Below are positions 1 to 6,419 of a stretch of 22,428 bases of DNA, piece by piece (the stretch's first letter is position 1; every line of letters begins with the position of its first letter). Source of the stretch: DASRAJ01 sp039920305 (GTDB taxonomy: Bacteria; Bacteroidota; Bacteroidia; Chitinophagales; UBA10324); contig JBDSEA010000121.1 of the NCBI GenBank assembly GCA_039920305.1, positions 1-22,428 of the forward strand. Direction: 5' to 3'. The translations under genes and the position numbers were made by a program. The notes beneath the pieces are model-generated. The model saw nothing but the letters and a program-made list of their open reading frames with translations, did no database searches and was not told the DNA's origin.

Positions 1-239
1 TGGCTTGCCTGTGTTTTGTCTCCGCTGATTCCTGAAAAGGAATGTCCACCGAGAATATATCCTCCATCGGCAGTTTGCTGAAGAGAATAAGGGGCATCCT
101 CGCTGCTGCCTCCAAACCGTGCATCCCATTGCTTCACCAACGGATTTTGTCCATAGGATTGTTTTGGAGAGAAGAAGGAAAACCCGGCAATTGAGCACAA
201 GAAAAATAAGAAGACACTTCGCGAAATCCCGCTTGTCCT
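1..239 (-). CDS. Secreted FGGS-repeat protein, 5' end only, start codon unresolved
   Basis: The minus strand is open from the left edge inward and reads as a hydrophobic signal-peptide core (SVFLFFLCSIAGF), a likely cleavage region ending SYGQ, then VKQWDARFGGSSEDA and SLQQTADGGYILGGHSFSG. The last part is the repeat typical of large T9SS-exported Bacteroidota proteins, which carry many copies of a W-D-x-R-F-G-G ... DGGYILGG unit; only the first copy lies in the window. No in-frame ATG exists between the upstream stop (near 435) and the signal peptide, so the true start is unknown. TTG at 198-200 would leave a signal peptide too short and without positive charge, and ATT at 225-227 would be a rare start. 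The gene may have lost its 5' end to the repeat sequence at 237-374. The family assignment rests on the repeat motif; whether the gene is functional is uncertain. Confidence 0.6.
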
Positions 240-262
240 CCGACCTAACGGAGGGATTTTTT
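237..262 (+). terminator. Terminator-like hairpin with T tract, plus orientation
   Basis: CCTCCG (237-242) and CGGAGG (249-254) form a perfect 6-bp stem with a 6-base loop, followed on the plus strand by GATTTTTTTC. This has the form of an intrinsic terminator for plus-strand reading, yet no plus-strand gene precedes it in the window. For the minus-strand gene at the left edge it would sit in the leader. It may be part of a dispersed intergenic repeat. Confidence 0.35.
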
Positions 263-286
263 TCGGGATGAAAAGAAAGAAAAGGA

Positions 287-319
287 AAGCCCCGCTAATC
301 CCGCAATGCTGCGGGGCTT
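287..319 (-). terminator. Probable terminator of the DUF433/DUF5615 pair
   Basis: AAGCCCCGC (287-295) pairs with GCGGGGCTT (311-319), a perfect 9-bp GC-rich stem. Read on the minus strand it is followed by a pyrimidine run (TTTCCTTTTCTTTC). A competing inner hairpin, CCCGCA (300-305) with TGCGGG (310-315), uses part of the same bases. It lies about 110 bp downstream of the minus-strand toxin gene that ends at 432, so it most simply ends that transcript. Confidence 0.5.
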
Positions 320-374
320 GCTTTCGCGCAATGCCTCTCAAAAAAATAATTGGAGAATTTTTCCTTTCATAAAA
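316..374. repeat. Direct repeat, copy 1 (left of the DUF433/DUF5615 pair)
   Basis: The segment begins GCTTGCT and ends with a TCAAAAAAATAAT / GGAGAATTTTT / CATAAA core. A colinear copy in the same orientation lies at 1127-1184. The first 7 and the last 36 or so bases are nearly identical, with a 15-base variable middle. Together the copies bracket the toxin-antitoxin-like pair at 432-969. Confidence 0.55.
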
Positions 375-431
375 TTCAGTCAGCAGGTAATGCTGTAATA
401 TTTTCAGAGTGAAGATATTAATTGAAAATCG

Positions 432-755
432 TTATCTTATCTCTACAAGTTTTTCCAATGAACCCGATTTTATTTTCTCTTTCACTTTCTCAATCAACTG
501 CTGAAGTGTTTCTCTCCGGTTGTTGATTGCAAGCAAAAGGAAAATTGTGAAGCCTATCTTATCAAGGTTTTGCTGATGCCGGAGATTCTTATCAATCGTG
601 ATAAAGTAATCGAAAGCGGAGGAGCCAATAAATTTCAGCAGCTCACCATTCTTTTTTCCGAGCCATCCTATGTCTTTCACTGTCTTCACTTCATAGCCCG
701 CACCAAAATCTGCTTTTAGTTTTCGTGGAAGATTCTCGTCAAGTAAAATTTTCAT
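432..755 (-). CDS. DUF5615 PIN-like protein (putative toxin)
   Basis: This 107-residue protein begins MKILLDENLPRKL and contains FITIDKNLRHQQN near residues 51-63. This is the pattern of the DUF5615 / Mut7-C-like PIN-fold family, usually annotated as VapC-like toxins. Conserved acidic positions that could bind metal are Asp6, Glu7, Glu38 and Asp55. Members are expected to be ribonucleases, but this is family knowledge and not shown here. The ATG start overlaps the 3' end of the DUF433 gene by 17 bases, so the two are co-transcribed and probably translationally coupled, antitoxin first. Length is normal for the family and no disruption is visible. Confidence 0.82.
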   Translation of the reverse strand: MKILLDENLPRKLKADFGAGYEVKTVKDIGWLGKKNGELLKFIGSSAFDYFITIDKNLRHQQNLDKIGFTIFLLLAINNRRETLQQLIEKVKEKIKSGSLEKLVEIR

Positions 756-969
756 TAAGCACCTTTTCAGTAGTCAGGGTCTGCTTCGCCATTTTTAGAA
801 CCTCAACAGATTGCCCGTTGGTTACAGATGGAAAGTCATCGAGAAACTCTTCAAGTGAATCTCCTCCTTCGAGATAGTCAAAAAGTGTTTGAATGGGAAC
901 CCGTGTTCCTGTAAAAACAGGAGTTCCCCCCATAATATCGGGATCAATATTTACCGGGCCGTATTCCAT
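739..969 (-). CDS. DUF433 protein (putative antitoxin)
   Basis: This 76-residue protein has the DUF433 hallmark IDPDIMGGTPVFTGTRVPI (residues 8-26), followed by a helical region with LEEFLDDFPSVT and the usual EVLKMAKQTL tail. DUF433 proteins resemble the VapB45 antitoxin, have a winged-helix-like fold, and are very often encoded immediately before DUF5615 genes. Here the gene overlaps the DUF5615 gene by 17 bases. By analogy it should neutralise the partner and repress its own promoter in the upstream gap. The alternative of a general regulator is less likely given the partner. The ATG at 969 gives normal family length. Confidence 0.85.
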   Translation of the reverse strand: MEYGPVNIDPDIMGGTPVFTGTRVPIQTLFDYLEGGDSLEEFLDDFPSVTNGQSVEVLKMAKQTLTTEKVLNENFT

Positions 970-1275
970 TGCCTGTATTTTTTTTAAGAACAGCTAATCT
1001 ACAAACTTTTAAGCTTCAACCCAGTCATTCTGCAACGCTTATCAATTATTCAAATCCTGAGTCATTCAAGTGGAAACTTCTTTGCTTAGGGCATCTGCTT
1101 AAATTAGTATCCCGCTATATTATGAGGCTTGCTCCAGCACTGGTGCTTTCAAAAAAATAATCGGAGAATTTTTCTTTGCATAAACTATATTCAGAGGGAA
1201 AGTTACAGATTCCTCCGGCAGAGATTGACTTTGATTTTCTCTACCTTTACATTCATACTTCTTAACTGCTTAACT
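970..1275. other. Intergenic region between divergent toxin-antitoxin pairs
   Basis: This 306-bp AT-rich gap separates the DUF433 start (minus strand) from the next antitoxin start (plus strand), so it should contain two divergent promoters. I see no convincing gene in it. It holds direct-repeat copy 2 (1127-1184). A -7-like box TACCTTTA at 1242-1249 resembles the Bacteroidota consensus TAnnTTTG, 27 bases before the plus-strand ATG, but no TTG box stands at the expected spacing. No convincing promoter was found for the minus-strand gene. Confidence 0.5.
1127..1184. repeat. Direct repeat, copy 2 (right of the DUF433/DUF5615 pair)
   Basis: The copy starts GCTTGCT, has a variable middle containing a small perfect hairpin (AGCAC-TG-GTGCT), and ends in TCAAAAAAATAAT / GGAGAATTTTT / CATAAA. 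It matches copy 1 (316-374) in order, spacing and orientation. The conserved ends with a variable hairpin centre suggest a dispersed element and not chance similarity. Confidence 0.55.
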
Positions 1276-1524
1276 ATGGAAACTCCTGAATTAAAGTCTC
1301 AACTTCATCATCTCATAGATCAGCTTGATGATCCCAATATTCTCGGCGAATATTATAAAGAGATAAAAAAGGCAGTAGCAGTATCAAAAACAAAACTGTG
1401 GGATACTCTTACTGACGATCAAAAACAAGAAGTGCTTCTCTCTTATGAAGAAAGCAAAGACCCAGGTAACCTTGTTGATCATGAAACAGTGATGAAAAAA
1501 TATGATCAGTGGCGTACCAGGTAG
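1276..1524 (+). CDS. RelB-like antitoxin, partner of a RelE/ParE toxin
   Basis: Starting at ATG 1276 gives 82 residues; a longer reading from 1129 would run through the repeat and is not credible. The sequence is acidic and helical: an N-terminal helix (LKSQLHHLIDQLDDPNIL), then KLWDTLTDDQKQEVLLSYEE and DPGNLVDHETVMKKYDQW. The ending 'L-x-D-x-x-x-Q-x-E-L-L-x-S/A-x-E-E-S-x-D-P-x-N-L-x-D-H-E-x-V-x-x-K-Y-x-x-W' is typical of Bacteroidota antitoxins that precede RelE/ParE toxins. It would bind and block the toxin and probably repress the operon. It overlaps the downstream toxin by 16 bases. The gene is intact, although its toxin is not. Confidence 0.75.
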   Translation: METPELKSQLHHLIDQLDDPNILGEYYKEIKKAVAVSKTKLWDTLTDDQKQEVLLSYEESKDPGNLVDHETVMKKYDQWRTR

Positions 1525-1804
1525 AGTGGACCAAGCGGGCACAAACAACTTTTAACCAGACTGTCGAATATCTGCAGAATGAGTTTGGAGATAAATCGGC
1601 TGAGAAATTTATTCAGAAAGTTGATGATTATGTTGACTTGATTGTGAAGAATCCTCAGTTTGGCAAAATTGTAGAGGATGAGAAATCCTCAGGGGATTAC
1701 TGGTATCAAATTACTCCTCTCTATTTTACAGAATTGAGAGTCATAAAATTATTATTCTCAAATTTTTTGATGGAAGGCAAGACCCTAAAAAAAGATTGAA
1801 GTAA
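1509..1804 (+). pseudogene. RelE/ParE-family toxin, single-base frameshift near 1691-1696
   Basis: The first frame starts at GTG 1509, six bases after an in-frame stop, and gives VAYQVEWTKRAQTTFNQTV ... IVKNPQFGKIVEDEKSS, the N-terminal two thirds of a RelE/ParE toxin. After about residue 62 that frame becomes un-toxin-like and stops at 1799. The frame starting at 1694 reads GLLVSNYSSLFYRI, ESHKIIILKFFDGRQ and DPKKRLK, then stops at 1802-1804; this is the missing C-terminal half (Y-R-I ... I-I-L-x-F-F-D-x-R-Q-x-P). Adding one base in or beside the GGGG run at 1692-1695 restores a family member of about 98 residues. As written the toxin lacks its last beta strands and should be inactive. Base-calling error is the alternative, but the 7.9-kb gene in this window is uninterrupted. 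Confidence 0.8.
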
Positions 1805-1828
1805 GATCATCAAAGTAAGTTTTAAAAA

Positions 1829-2046
1829 CTACTCAATACATAAGCGCCCAAGTATTCGCTTGCGAACTTCTTTCCGGCCTGACATGGTGGTTTCTCCTTT
1901 GCGTATAGCATCCAGTCGTCGTCTTGATTCAGCAATTTGAGATTCGGGAATTGCAATATCATTAGCGCGGATGCTGTTCCGTACTTTTCTACGGGAAGCA
2001 TCTTTTGTGAGGGATTTAGCTTCAATATTTCTTCTATAACGATCAT
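1829..2046 (-). pseudogene. Addiction-module antitoxin (TIGR02574-like), single-base frameshift
   Basis: From ATG 2046 the first frame reads MIVIEEILKLNPSQKMLPVEK; the frame offset by one base from about 1983 continues VRNSIRANDIAIPES, QIAESRRRLDAIRKGETTM and SGRKEVRKRILG, stopping at 1829-1831. Joined, the two make about 72 residues that fit the 'putative addiction module component' / Unstab_antitox pattern (EEILKL..S.R..LVE..W.SI ... IPES...E..RRL..I..GE ... EEV...I). One missing base after the AAG codon, beside the run CTTTTC on the plus strand (1984-1989), explains the shift. A 107-residue open frame at 1822-2145 covers the same bases, but only its middle resembles any family. No cognate toxin lies downstream on this strand, so it is an orphan remnant. 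The family call is by recognition only. Confidence 0.65.
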
Positions 2047-2290
2047 ATTTGGGAAGCTAAAAATTTGACGTACAAATTCAGGAAGATAAGAGGTTAAAGT
2101 CATTAATCCGGAATATCCTGTAACACAAAAGAATTTCTGAATCATCTTTGACCCATAAGTCTGATGAACTAAAAAATGAAACTTCCTGAAAGAATATTTA
2201 ATGGTGAAAAGTTGATTTGTTGATTGATCCTTTCTGAAAGAAGAGTAATTAAAATCACTTGTACATCTGATGGTTTAATCCATTTCATAA

Positions 2291-4795
2291 ATGTCTATTG
2301 AAGGATTGGAATTTGAGATTTCCCTCTTCGCCGAAGTTATTCTTCCGCTTTCGCTTCCCAAAAACTATACCTACGGAATTCCAAAAGAGCTTGAAGAACA
2401 CGTTGCAACCGGCAAGCGTGTAGAAATTCAGTTCGGTAAGCGGAAAATTTATGCAGGACTCATTAAGCGGGTGCATCACGATGCACCAGAAGATTACCGC
2501 ATCAAACCCATCCTTTCAGTTCTCGATGCAGAGCCGATTGTTTCAGAAAGCCAGTTGAAATTCTGGGAGTGGATGGCTCAATATTATTTGTGTGCCGAAG
2601 GCGATATAATGAATGCGGCCCTGCCGGCGGGATTTAAGTTAGAGAGTGAAACCACAGTAGTTCTTCAGCCTTCATTTCAGCAGGACTTCACAAGCCTGAA
2701 TGACCGCGAATACCTCGTTGCAGAAGCCCTCACCGTACAAAGAGAACTGAGTATAGGGGAGATATCAAAAATTTTACATCGCAAATCTGTGTATCCGATC
2801 ATCGAGTCGCTGTTGAAAAAGAATGTGGTGTCTGTGAAAGAGAAACTGATTGAGCGATACAAGCCGAGGATTGGAACATTCATCCGGCTTAATCCTGAAT
2901 TTTCTTCTGACGGAAAACTCCGGGAGCTTTTTGATCAGCTTGAAAAGAAGGCAAAGAAGCAATTGGATGTGCTGATGAGTTACCTGCATTTCACCCACCA
3001 GGTATCACACCCGAGGGGCGAATATGAAAAGGTTCACAGGGAAGTAGAGAAAAGTGATCTGCTGGAAAAATCAAAAGCTGGAAATGCAGCACTGAATTCA
3101 CTCATCAAAAAGAATATTCTGATCGCTGAAAAAAGAGAGGTAGGAAGGCTTGCAAACACGGAAGACAAATTTTTAGAATTCGAGCTAACCGGACACCAGG
3201 CAGAAGCCCTGAAAAAAATAAAAGAAGAATTTGAATCAAAGAATGTGGTGTTGTTACACGGAATCACAAGCAGCGGCAAAACCAATCTATATATCCGGCT
3301 GATAGAAGAAGCCATTGAGAAGGAAATGCAGGTACTATATCTGCTGCCTGAAATTGCATTAACCACACAGATCATTGAGCGGCTCAGGAATAAATTCGGG
3401 AAAAAGGTTGGAGTATATCATTCCAGATTCAGCCGGCAGGAAAGAGTGGAAATCTGGAATAAGCTTTTACACGGCGAATACCGGATAATTCTCGGCGCCC
3501 GTTCCGCTTTGTTCCTTCCGTTTGAAAATCCCGGTCTTATCATCGTCGATGAGGAGCATGACTCTTCCTACAAGCAGAATGATCCTGCACCGCGGTATCA
3601 TGGAAGAGATTCAGCAATATGGCTGGCTTCGCAGCATCATTGTAAGGCCCTTCTTGGCAGTGCCACTCCGTCACTCGAAAGTTTTATGAATGCCGGGAAG
3701 GGAAAATTTGGTTTTGCTGAATTGAAAGAACGGTTTGGTGAGGCCTCCCTTCCGGAAATAGTGATTACGGACATTAAAGCTGCACAGCGCAGAAAGCAAA
3801 TGCATTCACATTTCTCTGGCTTGCTGCTCGATGAAATAAAGTCTGCACTGTCACGAAAAGAACAGGTAATCATCTTTCAGAACCGGCGTGGCTATGCTCC
3901 CTACCTCGAGTGTGACCTTTGCCATCGGGTAGCGATGTGCCCTAACTGCGATGTGCATCTAACGTATCATAAGTTTCAGAATGAATTGAAATGCCATTAT
4001 TGCGGTCACAGAAAAAATAATTTCACCCAATGTCCGGCATGCGGCAGCAGCAAGCTCAGCATTACAGGATTCGGTACTGAGAAAATCGAAGACGAGCTGA
4101 AAATCTTTTTTCCTGATGCCGTGATTGCCCGATTGGATTACGACGCCATTAAAAAGAAAGGCGGCTATCAAAAAATCATTCATGAATTTGAGAAGGAGAA
4201 AATTCAGATCCTTGTGGGTACTCAGATGGTGACCAAGGGACTTGATTTTGGAAATGTATCACTTGTGGGGATCATGAATGCTGATCAGCTTATGAGTCAT
4301 CTTGATTTCAGGTCAGCCGAGCGTGGGTTTCAGCTCATGTCACAGGTTAGCGGAAGAGCCGGAAGAAAAAGCAACCGCGGAAAGGTAATCCTGCAAACTT
4401 CCAATCCGGCCTCACAGCTTCTGCAATTTGTGCTCGCCCATGATTACGGGGGCTTTTATTCCGAAGAGATAATTCACCGGAAAAACTTTTTCTATCCCCC
4501 ATTCTCACGATTAATTCAGCTTACATTTAAACATAAGGATGCAAAAAAGGTATGGGATGCCGCAAAGGCTATTGCCGGAGTATTTCAAAAATCACTTGGA
4601 AAGAATTTACTGGGTCCCGCAGAGCCTGCTGTAAACCGGGTGAGGAATCAATACCTGGTACAACTGATTTTTAAAATGAATCCATCTTCTAAAATTGTAG
4701 CAGAGCTGAAAAATAAAATTCAGAATGAATTGTATAAGCTTAATGAAAATCAGTTAAGGGCAGTTGATGTAACAGTGGATGTGGATCCCTATTGA
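2291..4795 (+). CDS. priA: Primosomal protein N' (PriA helicase)
   Basis: The 834-residue product has the full PriA architecture. An N-terminal 3'-DNA-binding domain (residues about 10-110, YTYGIPKEL ... GKRVEIQFGKRK) is followed by a winged-helix region. The helicase core has Walker A GITSSGKT (324-331), Walker B DEEH (420-423), motif V GTQMVTKGLDF and motif VI QVSGRAGRK. A zinc-binding insertion spans residues about 541-584, with eight Cys in CxxC pairs (CDLC, CPNC, CHYC, CPAC). PriA is a 3'-to-5' DNA helicase that reloads the replisome at collapsed forks. The ATG at 2291 gives normal length. It stands alone on the plus strand between the toxin-antitoxin strip and small minus-strand genes. 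All key residues are present. Confidence 0.97.
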   Translation: MSIEGLEFEISLFAEVILPLSLPKNYTYGIPKELEEHVATGKRVEIQFGKRKIYAGLIKRVHHDAPEDYRIKPILSVLDAEPIVSESQLKFWEWMAQYYLCAEGDIMNAALPAGFKLESETTVVLQPSFQQDFTSLNDREYLVAEALTVQRELSIGEISKILHRKSVYPIIESLLKKNVVSVKEKLIERYKPRIGTFIRLNPEFSSDGKLRELFDQLEKKAKKQLDVLMSYLHFTHQVSHPRGEYEKVHREVEKSDLLEKSKAGNAALNSLIKKNILIAEKREVGRLANTEDKFLEFELTGHQAEALKKIKEEFESKNVVLLHGITSSGKTNLYIRLIEEAIEKEMQVLYLLPEIALTTQIIERLRNKFGKKVGVYHSRFSRQERVEIWNKLLHGEYRIILGARSALFLPFENPGLIIVDEEHDSSYKQNDPAPRYHGRDSAIWLASQHHCKALLGSATPSLESFMNAGKGKFGFAELKERFGEASLPEIVITDIKAAQRRKQMHSHFSGLLLDEIKSALSRKEQVIIFQNRRGYAPYLECDLCHRVAMCPNCDVHLTYHKFQNELKCHYCGHRKNNFTQCPACGSSKLSITGFGTEKIEDELKIFFPDAVIARLDYDAIKKKGGYQKIIHEFEKEKIQILVGTQMVTKGLDFGNVSLVGIMNADQLMSHLDFRSAERGFQLMSQVSGRAGRKSNRGKVILQTSNPASQLLQFVLAHDYGGFYSEEIIHRKNFFYPPFSRLIQLTFKHKDAKKVWDAAKAIAGVFQKSLGKNLLGPAEPAVNRVRNQYLVQLIFKMNPSSKIVAELKNKIQNELYKLNENQLRAVDVTVDVDPY

Positions 4796-4862
4796 TCCAG
4801 CGAAAGATATTATCAGGTGGAAGAAATCAGAACAGTAAATTTATTCCTCAGTATTTTTAAAT

Positions 4863-5066
4863 TTAATCAACAAACTTTATTTCATCCTTACTGCTTATTG
4901 AAATATTTGATTCTACAATATTCTTACGCAGCTGCAGGATTCGGATGATACATTCTTCACGTGTTTTGTACAGTGGCGATTTCATCAAAGGGTAATTTTG
5001 AGGATCAACAAGCAAAAAACAAAAATTTTCACCTGTTGCTTTATTGATAATAAACCGGTATTTCAT
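4863..5066 (-). CDS. Small DUF1508-like (YegP-type) protein
   Basis: The 67-residue protein reads MKYRFIINKATGENFCFLL, then SPLYKTREECIIRILQLRKNI. A short beta-rich 'F-x-I-x-K ... F-x-F-x-L' stretch, then 'Y-x-(S/T)-x-x-x-C/A-x-x-x-I-x-x-(L/V)-(R/K)-x-N' is the layout of the DUF1508 (YegP) family, whose function is unknown. The match is partial: the usual 'I-L-x-S-E' loop here is PLMKSPLYK. It lies 60 bp downstream of the DUF3606-like gene on the same strand, beyond a possible weak terminator. ATG start at 5066. Assignment is tentative. Confidence 0.5.
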   Translation of the reverse strand: MKYRFIINKATGENFCFLLVDPQNYPLMKSPLYKTREECIIRILQLRKNIVESNISISSKDEIKFVD

Positions 5067-5106
5067 AAAAAAAAGGTACAGAATCTATTATTAATTTAAA
5101 AATCTA

Positions 5107-5131
5107 GTGATACGTAATGATGGTGTATCAC
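5107..5131 (-). terminator. Possible terminator after the DUF3606-like gene
   Basis: GTGATAC (5107-5113) and GTATCAC (5125-5131) form a perfect 7-bp inverted repeat with an 11-base loop. On the minus strand it begins at the stop codon of the gene ending at 5128 and is followed by TAGATTTTTAAATT. The stem is short and not GC-rich, so efficiency is uncertain. Confidence 0.4.
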
Positions 5132-5328
5132 CCTTTTAATTTTTTCTCGATTGCTTTTCGGCTTCTGCCTGCCTTGCTTTTAGCCTTAGAAACTTCATCA
5201 ACAGATACATTCATTTTTTTGGCTTCATAAGACTTTTCATAGTCCTGCTCGCTTACAAGCTTTCGATCCTGGCTTGTACCGCGGGATTTAGCTGAGGATT
5301 GTTTTTCATGGGGTTGGTGTTTTTTCAA
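5128..5328 (-). CDS. DUF3606-like small basic protein
   Basis: The 66-residue protein is rich in Lys, Ser and Glu. After a hydrophilic N-terminus it reads VSEQDYEKSYEAKKMNVS, then VDEVSKAKSKAGRSRKAIEK, which fits the DUF3606 pattern: Y-E-x-x-Y-(W/E)-x-K-K-(F/M)-x-V-(S/T)-x-(E/D)-E-(L/V) ... A-V-x-K-x-G-x-S-x-x-A-(V/I)-E-x-x-L. The function is unknown. The start is TTG at 5326-5328, immediately after an in-frame TAG; no in-frame ATG lies upstream, and the nearby ATG is in another frame. An internal Met would remove half of the motif, so TTG is preferred. Confidence 0.62.
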   Translation of the reverse strand: MKKHQPHEKQSSAKSRGTSQDRKLVSEQDYEKSYEAKKMNVSVDEVSKAKSKAGRSRKAIEKKLKG

Positions 5329-5545
5329 CTAATCTGCAACAATTTCGCCATTCAGAAATTCCTAAATCATATACCGTTACTACTGTTACTTTTTTTACAA
5401 ATTCTGAGATCCGCGGTTATATAATAGGGGAAGAATCACAAACATACTGGGCATGTTAATCCCCAATGAATAAATATGCTGCTATTGGCCTGCCAGAGTA
5501 TAATTCCCTTTTTCTTTCGGTGGAATGCTTTTTAGAAAAACATAA
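5329..5545. other. Gap between DUF3606-like gene and glycoside hydrolase relic
   Basis: This 217-bp AT-rich stretch holds no gene I can support. A 67-residue open frame from 5466 overlaps it, but continues into the hydrolase remnant in the wrong frame and has no family features. The breakpoint that removed the front of the hydrolase gene must lie at or near 5545-5565. Confidence 0.4.
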
Positions 5546-6133
5546 AAATTTGGAACTAATTATAATTCTGAAGCTGATAGGCATAACCAGTTTCAGTACC
5601 AGGCGCTTGATATTTTATGTGGCAGAGAACGCCCGGAACTTGGTGGCAAAAATGAATACATTGATATAATCGGCGTAAATTTCTATCCTACCAATCAATG
5701 GGAGTATTTAACCAATATTCCTTTACAATGGGTTCATCCCCGTGATGACCGGTGGATGCCGCTTCATACATTACTTAGAAATGTTGGTGACAGGTATCGA
5801 AAGCCCCTTGTGCTTTCTGAAACAAGCCATGTAGGGGAGCTCCGCGCGGAATGGATTACCGAGGTTGCACTTAAGTGCAGGATTGCAATTTTACAGGGCG
5901 TAGACTTCCATGGAATTTGTATTTATCCTGCTATTGACCGCCCGGACTGGGATGAGCCCTATGACTTTCATTTTTCAGGCCTTTGGAGTATCAATGTAGA
6001 TAATAAACGAAAGGTTTATTTACCCTATGCTGAGGCACTCAAAGAAATCTATCAATTTACTCCTCATGCCGCAGTCAAGCCTGTGAGCAGCCTGCCGGAA
6101 CCAGTGTCAGCAAAGTATGGTCAGTCTTCGTAA
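5546..6133 (+). pseudogene. 5'-truncated glycoside hydrolase (clan GH-A-like) remnant
   Basis: The plus frame is open from 5546, just after an in-frame TAA, to 6133. It reads NSEADRHNQFQYQALDIL, GRERPELGGKNEYIDIIG, VNFYPTNQWEYL, KPLVLSETSHVG and then IYPAIDRPDWD. These segments match the C-terminal half of Bacteroidota and cyanobacterial proteins annotated as beta-glucosidase-like glycoside hydrolases: the Q-x-x-A-x-D-x-x-x-G-R motif, the D-I-I-G-x-N-(F/Y)-Y strand, the ETSH strand expected to carry the nucleophile Glu, and the D-R-P-D-W-D loop. The N-terminal half, with the acid/base Asn-Glu motif, is absent, and no frame of 5329-5545 supplies it. The first in-frame ATG (5756) lies inside conserved sequence. 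It cannot make an active barrel; a truncated relic is the best reading. Confidence 0.7.
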
Positions 6134-6230
6134 TTCATTCTATGCCTGAAGCCTGCTGTTCCATTACTTCTGAAAGATGAGGAAATAAAATACTCATAAG
6201 AAGAAATTTCTCATCGAATTATTAATCCGG

Positions 6231-6246
6231 TTCCTGTCCACAGGAA
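6231..6246. repeat. Short perfect palindrome TTCCTGT-CC-ACAGGAA
   Basis: A 7-bp perfect inverted repeat with a 2-base centre lies 98 bp downstream of the hydrolase remnant and about 120 bp from the terminator at 6368. It has no T tract and so is not a terminator. It could be a protein-binding site or chance. Confidence 0.3.
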
Positions 6247-6367
6247 GTTAAGTCCGATTTCTCTGCCGTTTTAAGTCTCGTTTATTGTGTTTGTGGAAGA
6301 AGCTATAAGAAAATCTTTTTACCCCAGACTTTTATTATAAATCTGTCAGCATTCTCTCAATAGAAAA

Positions 6368-6395
6368 GGAACGGGTGATTTCCATCACCCGTTCC
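6368..6395 (-). terminator. Strong intrinsic terminator of the giant T9SS protein gene
   Basis: GGAACGGGTGAT (6368-6379) and ATCACCCGTTCC (6384-6395) form a perfect 12-bp stem closed by a TTCC loop. On the minus strand the stem is followed by TTTTCTATT. It lies 24 bp after the stop codon of the 7.9-kb gene, in the right orientation. Confidence 0.85.
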
Positions 6396-6419
6396 GCTGC
6401 TGCATTATTATATTTCCTG

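Noticed and set aside
316..1184. Integron attC sites or CRISPR repeats for the left-hand direct repeats
   Set aside because: There are only two copies, about 800 bp apart, without the GTTRRRY/RYYYAAC core sites, spacers, or an integrase or cas gene.
1129..1275. N-terminal extension of the antitoxin gene
   Set aside because: It translates the direct repeat and AT-rich leader; antitoxins of this type start near ATG 1276.
1822..2145. 107-residue minus-strand open frame as an intact hypothetical gene
   Set aside because: Only its middle (about residues 34-54) resembles a known family; the family pattern then continues in another frame. It is better explained as a frameshifted antitoxin.
5466..5669. 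67-residue plus-strand open frame
   Set aside because: It overlaps the hydrolase remnant in the wrong frame and shows no family features.
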